NCBI GenBank assembly: GCA_026692885.1
Contig: JAPLNJ010001190.1
Span: forward strand, 1 to 59,754
DNA from: Planctomycetota bacterium
GTDB lineage: Bacteria > Planctomycetota > Planctomycetia > Pirellulales > Pirellulaceae
Reading direction: 5' to 3'
Length of the DNA stretch: 59,754 nucleotides
The notes under the pieces are model-generated. The model saw only the letters and a list, made by a program, of their open reading frames with translations, did not search any database and was not told where the DNA came from. The position numbers were made by a program, and so were the translations under genes. Shown here one piece after another: positions 53,922 through 59,754 of the stretch. The first letter of the stretch is position 1; each line of letters opens with the position of its first letter.

Positions 53922-54318
53922 AAACCCAGGCCCGACTTCCCGCTGTTCGCCCACGCTAACGGTCAGTGGACCAAGAAAGTCAACGGCAAGCTGCATTACT
54001 TCGTTCCGAGGAAGAGTCTACCAGACCTGCGGGAGATGGCAAGACGACGGAGGGCGTGTTGCGCCGAAGAAGCCCCGCAAGAGTCCCCCGCATTGGCCGC
54101 ATCCTGCTGGCCAATGGGCGAAGAAGATTGACGGTGTTACCTACTACTTCGGTCGATGGGCAGACCCGGACGGTGCCGAGGAGAAGTACCTGCGAGAACG
54201 GGAGGATCTCTTGACGGACCGAGTGCCGCGGGAACAAAACAGGAATCGGGCGAGACGGTTGGTGGACTCTGTTAGAAGACTGGTGGAAGAAGACTCTTCT
54301 CGCGCAACTGTCTTCTGA
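53922..54318 (+). pseudogene. integrase N-terminal remnants (two pieces)
   Basis: The first piece reads KPRPDFPLFAHANGQWTKKV then NGKLHYF. After a scrambled stretch a second, in another frame, reads HWPHPAGQWAKKIDGVTYYF then GRWADPDGAEEKYL. Both match the arm-binding N-terminus of planctomycete tyrosine recombinases (GQW-KK-G-xxYFGxWxDPdGA). The core and catalytic RHRY domains are missing. The remnants lie 180 bases from the 5' end of the tRNA-Arg. Confidence 0.65.
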
Positions 54319-54524
54319 TGCGACCACGGTTGCGGCTCGCTTGGTGGTGGATCGTGCGTTTCCGCGGGAGGTGAACTGATATCGAGCGGTTTGGCCCACG
54401 ACAAGGCGTTGTGGTCTTGCTCAGTCGAGCGGGAGTCGTAAGACTGGGAATGGCTCGGAGGGAAGGCGCGGAAGGTTCTGGCGGGCTCCTGGAAGACAGT
54501 CAACTGTGGCGGCGAAACAGGAAC

Positions 54525-55847
54525 ATGACAATGAAGAAGAGATGTCGTGGCACGTGGTTGTTGGCTTTCGCGGCCGGGGTGTTCGTCACGACCATCCCGG
54601 CCTCAGCGGAGGTTGTCGGGGTCAAGATCGGCAAGGACGAAGCGGTCTCGGTGGGCGGAAAAGCCGTCCGGCATGTGGCCGGCATCATCACAGGAAGAGC
54701 CGAGCGGATCGAGGCGGGCATCCCCACCTTGGACAAGGTCGTCGGGCTGAAGTACGAGTCCGACTTCGAACTTTGGCTGCCGGCCGCTAACGGAAACGGG
54801 CGGTTCTGGTTCTCGGTGTTGAATCGCGGCAATGACGCCGGTGGATTGCGTGACGGCATCCTCGGTCGCGGCGGGGCCTACGGCTGGTGCGCCTGGCAGG
54901 CCAAGAATGTGGCTCCGCCCAAACCGCAACTGAAACTGACCGACTTCGATGGGCCGATGCCGCAGGCTTACGGGCTGGTGGTGGTGCGGGATTTCGTCGC
55001 CTTCCTTCGTTATGCGGCTGATGTCGAGGCTAGGCCCAACCCCGCGGCTGGCAAAGTGCAGTTTGCCTTCGTTTACGGGATCAGCCAGAGCGGGCGGTTC
55101 ATGCGCACCTTCCTGTTGCACGGGCTGAACACAGCCCCCGCGGGCAAAGTTTTCGATGGCCTGCTACCCAATGGCGCACGGGCAGGATACGTCGATGTCT
55201 TCCGCCCAGACTCGGATCCCGGCTCGGGTGGCACATTTAGCGCCGAAACTGTGTATGCCCCTTATTCCTGGTCGGAGCTGATGGCACGTTCCGGGACTGA
55301 CGCCAAGGTGTTCGCCCTGAATGCGGAGAGTGAATATTTCGAGATGATGGCCTACCTGACCCATCACGGGACGGTGCCGGACAACGTGCGGGTCTATGAC
55401 TTCCCGCTTGGCGGCCACGGTGGCGGCGGGACGGTATCCTGGGGGGCGTGTGTGCCGCCGTTGACGGTCGCGTTGGAAGACTGGGCTTCCAGCAGGGTCA
55501 GGCCGCCGGACAATCGAAGGCTCACTTTGCAGAAAACCGAAAGCCTGCGAGTCAAACATCTGGCATCCGAGCCGGCGGAGATCCCAGTTACCGACGAGTT
55601 GGGCATCGCTACGGGCGGGGTTCGGCTGCCGCTGGTCGAAGTGCCCGTCGTTCGTTACATTTCTGCCACCGGCGAGGCCCCCAAGGCCGCACCGCTGGAA
55701 CCTGCCGAGTTGACCCGTCGCTACGGCACGCCCGATAATTACCGCCGGAAAGTGGCCGAGGTTGTCGATCGGCTCATTCAGGACCGATTCCTCCCCGAAT
55801 CGGCCCGGGCGAAATACGTCGCCGATGCCGCGCAGGTGAATTGGTGA
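54525..55847 (+). CDS. secreted alpha/beta hydrolase-domain protein (Abhydrolase_10-like)
   Basis: A 440-residue protein from the ATG at 54525 (AGGA upstream) with signal peptide MTMKKRCRGTWLLAFAAG to ASAEV. A beta-rich N-terminal half (GLKYESDFELWLPAANGNGR) leads to GISQSGRFMRT with nucleophile S189, AESEYFEMMAYL (acid candidate) and a late GGHGGGG (histidine). This order fits the PF20091-type alpha/beta hydrolases. Compared with the family as I recall it, the region after NRGNDAGG is short. The likely substrate is an ester or lactone. It is followed 21 bases later by the aldo/keto reductase gene, so they form an operon. Confidence 0.82.
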   Translation: MTMKKRCRGTWLLAFAAGVFVTTIPASAEVVGVKIGKDEAVSVGGKAVRHVAGIITGRAERIEAGIPTLDKVVGLKYESDFELWLPAANGNGRFWFSVLNRGNDAGGLRDGILGRGGAYGWCAWQAKNVAPPKPQLKLTDFDGPMPQAYGLVVVRDFVAFLRYAADVEARPNPAAGKVQFAFVYGISQSGRFMRTFLLHGLNTAPAGKVFDGLLPNGARAGYVDVFRPDSDPGSGGTFSAETVYAPYSWSELMARSGTDAKVFALNAESEYFEMMAYLTHHGTVPDNVRVYDFPLGGHGGGGTVSWGACVPPLTVALEDWASSRVRPPDNRRLTLQKTESLRVKHLASEPAEIPVTDELGIATGGVRLPLVEVPVVRYISATGEAPKAAPLEPAELTRRYGTPDNYRRKVAEVVDRLIQDRFLPESARAKYVADAAQVNW

Positions 55848-55868
55848 CGGTAACCAGGGAAACCGAAC

Positions 55869-57068
55869 ATGACCGCTATGCTCTACCGACGATTTGGCCG
55901 AACCGAACTTTCGATGCCCGTGCTTACGTGCGGCGGCATGCGTTACCAGCACCGGTGGCAGGACGTGCCGCTAGACGACATCCCGGCCGACAAGCAGGCC
56001 AATCTCGAAGCCACCGTGCGACGGGCACTGGACTTGGGCATCGGCCACATCGAAACCGCACGCGGCTACGGATCTTCTGAACGGCAGCTCAGCCAGATAC
56101 TGCCCGAAATACCGCGCGAGCGGATTATCGTGCAGACCAAGATCCAGCCGCTGGCCGACCCCAGGCAATTTCTCGTCGACTTCCACGATTCATTGGGGCG
56201 ACTGGGGCTCTCGTACGTCGATCTGCTGGGTATCCATGGCATCAACGACCATGAGACGTTGTGGTGGACGGTCCGCCCGGGCGGGTGCCTGGACGCGGCC
56301 CGGGAACTCGTCGCCGAGGGCAAGGTCCGGCACGTGGGATTCTCCACGCACGGTCCTCTCGATGTGATTCAGGCGGCGATTGCCCACAAGCGAGGCGAAG
56401 GGTTCGACTACGTCAACTTGCACTGGTATTACATCTTCCAGCAGAACTGGCCCGCCATCGAGGCCGCTACTCGCGCGGACATGGGCGTGTTCATCATCAG
56501 CCCATCGGATAAGGGCGGCATGCTGTACAAGCCGACAGCCCGCGTGTTGGACCTCTGTCAGTCGTTGCACCCCTTGGTCTTCAATGTCCTGTTCTGCCTT
56601 GCCCACCCGCAAGTTCACACGCTGAGCATCGGCGCCGCATGTCCCGGTGATTTTGACCTGCCAGCCAGTGCCATCCCCCTTCTGGACAGGAAGGACGAAC
56701 TGTTGCCACCCATTCAAAAGCGGCTGCGCGAGGCATTGGTGGACGCAGTGGGCGAGGACCTGGCGGATCGTTATGCCGAGGGACTGCCCGCGTGGCAGGA
56801 CAGTCCTGGCTACATGAACATGCGCGTCATGCTCTGGCTGCGAAATCTAGTCCTGGCCTATGACATGCTGGACTATGGCAAGATGCGTTACAACCTGCTG
56901 GGCAATGGCGGGCATTGGTTCCCTGGCCTCAATGCGGGCCACGTCCATGAACTGGATCTCGAAAAGGCCCTGGCGGGCTCGCCCTTCAAGGACAAGATTC
57001 CTCAGTGGCTACGAGAGACGCACGCCCTACTGTACGAGGCCCCCAAGCAGCGGCTCAGCCAAAGCTGA
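55869..57068 (+). CDS. aldo/keto reductase family protein
   Basis: A 399-residue protein beginning at the ATG at 55869 (an ATG three codons later is also possible). The barrel shows MLYRRFGRTELSMPVL, GIGHIETARGYGSSE with the active-site tyrosine, RERIIVQTKI with the lysine, and DLLGIHGINDHE. The C-terminal ~100 residues (WLRNLVLAYDMLDYGKMRYN) form a helical cap of the YgjR/ferredoxin-linked AKR subgroup. It would use NADPH to reduce sugar-derived carbonyls. No signal peptide, so it is cytoplasmic, in contrast to its exported operon partner. Confidence 0.88.
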   Translation: MTAMLYRRFGRTELSMPVLTCGGMRYQHRWQDVPLDDIPADKQANLEATVRRALDLGIGHIETARGYGSSERQLSQILPEIPRERIIVQTKIQPLADPRQFLVDFHDSLGRLGLSYVDLLGIHGINDHETLWWTVRPGGCLDAARELVAEGKVRHVGFSTHGPLDVIQAAIAHKRGEGFDYVNLHWYYIFQQNWPAIEAATRADMGVFIISPSDKGGMLYKPTARVLDLCQSLHPLVFNVLFCLAHPQVHTLSIGAACPGDFDLPASAIPLLDRKDELLPPIQKRLREALVDAVGEDLADRYAEGLPAWQDSPGYMNMRVMLWLRNLVLAYDMLDYGKMRYNLLGNGGHWFPGLNAGHVHELDLEKALAGSPFKDKIPQWLRETHALLYEAPKQRLSQS

Positions 57069-57217
57069 CGCCTCGGTGTGCCCGTTCCGGACGTGGTATA
57101 TCGGAAAAGAAACATATTTTGCACAGCCTTCGTCGTCATCACAATGCAGGGCCGATGCGTCGGCCGACTGCCGAGAACCACACGGTTAGTGTAAAGAAAT
57201 GACCTGGCGAATCGGTG

Positions 57218-57276
57218 GTAAGACGGATTGGCACTTCGGCCCCGAAACATCGGGCCGAAGTGCCAATCCGTCCTAC
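57218..57276. repeat. near-perfect hairpin repeat
   Basis: The arms GTAAGACGGATTGGCACTTC (continued GGCCC) and their complement, with one G-T exception, enclose the loop GAAACAT-like centre. It lies ~65 bases before the GH95 start. It could be a repeat element or part of the 5' untranslated region. Confidence 0.9.
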
Positions 57277-57340
57277 GGTCAAACTACGGACTTGTTCTTT
57301 TCCAGCCGCTTACCCACCTGCTGCAAGAAAGAAGCCCCCC

Positions 57341-59713
57341 ATGAACAGCACAAGAAAACTCACCCGCATCGCGTGCACCGCCGCCCTGCTACTGGCTCCG
57401 CTGGCCGTCCTGCACGCGGCCGTACCTGTCGGCACCCCTGCGGAGTCGCCCAAGCCGGACGCCGCGCCGCCGTCCGTCTCTTCCCTGGCGCTGTGGTATC
57501 GCCAGCCCGCCAAAGGCTGGGAAGAAGCGTTGCCGGTCGGCAACGGTCACATGGGCGCGATGATTTATGGCGGCGTGCCGACCGAGCACATCCAGTTCAA
57601 CGAACACACCGTCTGGACCGGCCAGCCGCATTCGTATGCCCACACAGGTGCGGTGCAAGCGCTGCCGGAGCTGCGCCGGCTGTTGCAGGAGATGCGGAAG
57701 CTGGAACGCGAAGCGTTCCAGCTCGACTCGAAAGGTGAATCTAAACCGGCAAAGGAGAAACTCAAGGAGGCGCTCGCCAGGCAGAAGGAAGCCGAGGACC
57801 TCGGCACGAGACAATTCATGAGCGAGCCGCTCCACCAGAAAAAATACCAGCCGTGCGGTGATCTCCGGATTGAATTCGAAGGTCACAACCAGGCCGCCGA
57901 TTACCGCCGCTGGCTCGATCTTGACACCGCGATGGCTGTGACCGAGTACAAGTCCAGCGACGTGGCCTATCGGCGCGAGGTGTTGGCGTCGTTCCCCGAC
58001 CGCACGGTCTGTGTGCGGCTCACCGCTGACAAGCCCGGTAAGCTCGACTGCGTCGTGTGTCTGAACAGCCCTCACAAGGATTCGCGAACAACGCTGGACG
58101 GCCGCCAGACGCTCGTGTTGCGCGGCCAGGTCGAGGCCGATGGCATCCGTTTTGAGAGCCGAGCTGTGCTGGCGGCCGATGGCGGTATCGTGACGGCGGA
58201 ACAGGACGGCCTCCGCATCACGGGCGCAAACAGGCTCGTCATCAGACTCGTGGCGGCGACGAACTTCAAGAGCTACCGTGATGTTTCGGGGGATCCGGTG
58301 GAGCGTTGCACCACGTTGCTGAAACTGTCGGCAGGAAAGACGTGGGAGCAATTGCGGGCCGCGCACGTGGCCGATCACCAAGCGTTGTTCCGGCGCGTCG
58401 CGATTGACCTCGGCCGCACACCGGCCGCCGACAAGCCGACCGACGAGCGCATCCAGGATTTTGCCGATGGCCACGATTCGCAGCTCGCCGCGTTGGTCTT
58501 TCAATACGGTCGTTACCTCCTCATCAGCGCCAGCCGCCCCGGCGGTCAGCCTGCCAACTTGCAGGGGATTTGGAACGACAAGTTGAATCCACCGTGGGAC
58601 AGCAAGTACACCTGCAACATTAACACCGAGATGAATTACTGGCCCGCCGAACCGACCGCAGAAGTCGCGAAGGTCCACTACGGCGCGGGCGGCTGGGTCG
58701 TGCACCACAACTTCGACCTCTGGCGCGGCGCCGCGCCGATCAACGCGTCGAACCACGGCATCTGGCTCCCCGGCGGCGCGTGGCTGGCGACGCACCTCTG
58801 GGAGCATTACCTGTTCACGCAAGACAAGCAGTTCCTCGCTAATCGCGGCTACCCCCTCATGAAAGGCGCCGCACAATTCTTCGCAGACACGCTTGTCGAA
58901 GACCCGCTGACCGGCAAGCTCATCAGTGGTCCGTCCAATTCGCCCGAGCAAGGTGGCCTCGTCATGGGTGCGACGATGGACCACGCCATCATCCGGTGCC
59001 TGTTCCGCGCCTGCATCGAAGCTGCCCACATTCTCGACACCGACAGGGAATTCGCGGCCGATCTTTCCGCAAAACTAGCACGCATCGCGCCGAACCACGT
59101 CGGCCAGTACGGCCAGCTACAGGAATGGCTCGAAGACAAGGACCACCCGAAGAACACCCACCGTCACGTCTCGCATCTCTGGACCGTATACCCCGGCGAC
59201 GACATCACCTGGCGCGACAAGACCTTTTTCGACGCCGCCAAACAATCCCTGATCTACCGCGGCGACGCCGCCACCGGCTGGAGCATGGGTTGGAAAGTCA
59301 ACCTTTGGGCGCGTTTCCTCGACGGCGACCACGCCATGCTCATCTTGAAGAATCTGATCACCCCCATCTGGCTCAAGAAAGGCCAAGGCGGCCTTTATCC
59401 CAACCTGTTCGACGCTCACCCGCCATTCCAAATCGACGGCAACTTCGGTGCCTCGGCCGGCATTGCCGAAATGCTGCTGCAAAGCCACATCCGTAATCCC
59501 GATGGCACGTTCCTCATCGACTTTTTGCCCGCGCTCCCTTCCAACTGGCCCACCGGCAGCGTCAAAGGCCTGCGCGCCCGCGGCGGCTGCACCGTGGATA
59601 TCGAGTGGAAGGACGGCAAGGTCGTCAACTGGCGCGTCAGTACCACCAAGCCGCGCGAGGTGCAGGTCCGCATCAACGGTGAAACGAAAACCGTGAGATC
59701 GGAGAAACTCTGA
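57341..59713 (+). CDS. secreted GH95 family alpha-L-fucosidase-like enzyme
   Basis: A 790-residue protein from the ATG at 57341 ([18 protein letters not shown]); the signal peptide ends near LHAAVP. It has the GH95 N-terminal supersandwich ([29 protein letters not shown]) and the (alpha/alpha)6 barrel: [26 protein letters not shown] (N426, N428), [10 protein letters not shown] (E536) and [16 protein letters not shown] (D699). These equal the catalytic Asn/Glu/Asp set of bifidobacterial AfcA. About 25 residues usually found between [10 protein letters not shown] and [11 protein letters not shown] are absent, without frameshift. It would release alpha-1,2-linked fucose or galactose in the periplasm. 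A fragment of a related gene lies at 4925-5169. Confidence 0.93.
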   Translation: MNSTRKLTRIACTAALLLAPLAVLHAAVPVGTPAESPKPDAAPPSVSSLALWYRQPAKGWEEALPVGNGHMGAMIYGGVPTEHIQFNEHTVWTGQPHSYAHTGAVQALPELRRLLQEMRKLEREAFQLDSKGESKPAKEKLKEALARQKEAEDLGTRQFMSEPLHQKKYQPCGDLRIEFEGHNQAADYRRWLDLDTAMAVTEYKSSDVAYRREVLASFPDRTVCVRLTADKPGKLDCVVCLNSPHKDSRTTLDGRQTLVLRGQVEADGIRFESRAVLAADGGIVTAEQDGLRITGANRLVIRLVAATNFKSYRDVSGDPVERCTTLLKLSAGKTWEQLRAAHVADHQALFRRVAIDLGRTPAADKPTDERIQDFADGHDSQLAALVFQYGRYLLISASRPGGQPANLQGIWNDKLNPPWDSKYTCNINTEMNYWPAEPTAEVAKVHYGAGGWVVHHNFDLWRGAAPINASNHGIWLPGGAWLATHLWEHYLFTQDKQFLANRGYPLMKGAAQFFADTLVEDPLTGKLISGPSNSPEQGGLVMGATMDHAIIRCLFRACIEAAHILDTDREFAADLSAKLARIAPNHVGQYGQLQEWLEDKDHPKNTHRHVSHLWTVYPGDDITWRDKTFFDAAKQSLIYRGDAATGWSMGWKVNLWARFLDGDHAMLILKNLITPIWLKKGQGGLYPNLFDAHPPFQIDGNFGASAGIAEMLLQSHIRNPDGTFLIDFLPALPSNWPTGSVKGLRARGGCTVDIEWKDGKVVNWRVSTTKPREVQVRINGETKTVRSEKL

Positions 59714-59754
59714 CCGGAATTCCAAAAGCCCTTTTCTCCTGTGCCAACGAAATC

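Noticed and set aside
57389..59029. 546-codon leftward frame
   Set aside because: Antisense to the GH95 gene with its complete catalytic set.
20299..59713. A single polysaccharide-utilisation operon
   Set aside because: The sugar-active genes lie on both strands with large gaps and repeats between them; only two-gene operons are supported.

Overview
The window looks like chromosomal DNA from a planctomycete, probably of the Pirellulales type. The signs are high G+C, a giant Ser/Thr kinase with WD40, TPR and HEAT repeats, a Tat-exported Gfo/Idh oxidoreductase, many secreted sugar-active enzymes of unusual type, leucine-rich-repeat debris, and many intergenic palindromes. No rRNA, CRISPR array or intact phage was seen. 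This placement rests on gene content only.

Layout, left to right. 1-4380: a TPR/glycosyltransferase gene running off the left edge, a wrecked parA and a secreted hypothetical. 4684-5393: a mosaic of gene fragments (REP-type transposase, GH95, LamG, nucleotidyltransferase). 5796-12294: the most interesting locus, a two-gene leftward operon (a possible PD-(D/E)XK protein and an unknown partner) diverging from a 1236-residue protein that joins an HD phosphohydrolase domain to an HSP90/GHKL ATPase domain; I read it as a candidate biological-conflict (defence) system. 12547-20227: a LamG pseudogene, a long inverted repeat, two small hypotheticals, a GH31 glycosidase, and a DUF262/AAA-ATPase pair whose DUF262 half is broken by three lesions. 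20337-33254: large secreted enzymes and binding proteins (two putative TIM-barrel proteins, an alpha/beta-hydrolase esterase, a GH32/43-like propeller, an SGNH hydrolase). 33255-36605: gene fragments around two ~250-bp MITE-like elements, a frameshifted acyltransferase and a membrane protein. 36637-43374: the giant kinase. 43375-45778: more fragments (Rrf2, formylglycine-generating enzyme) and an Rpn-family nuclease with coding heptad repeats. 45930-59713: Gfo/Idh oxidoreductase, HEAT protein, lipoprotein, nucleoside hydrolase plus DUF4832 protein, tRNA-Arg, integrase debris, alpha/beta hydrolase plus aldo/keto reductase, and a GH95 alpha-L-fucosidase-like enzyme.

Working together: GH31, GH95, the acetyl-xylan-esterase-like hydrolase, the SGNH hydrolase, the propeller protein and the sugar oxidoreductases suggest breakdown of branched, acetylated, fucose- or xylose-bearing polysaccharides in the periplasm. 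They sit mostly as single genes with their own ribosome sites, not as one operon. The other theme is decay and repeat activity: at least ten pseudogenes or fragments, two caused by visible short tandem duplications (17 bp and 4 bp), among several families of hairpin repeats.
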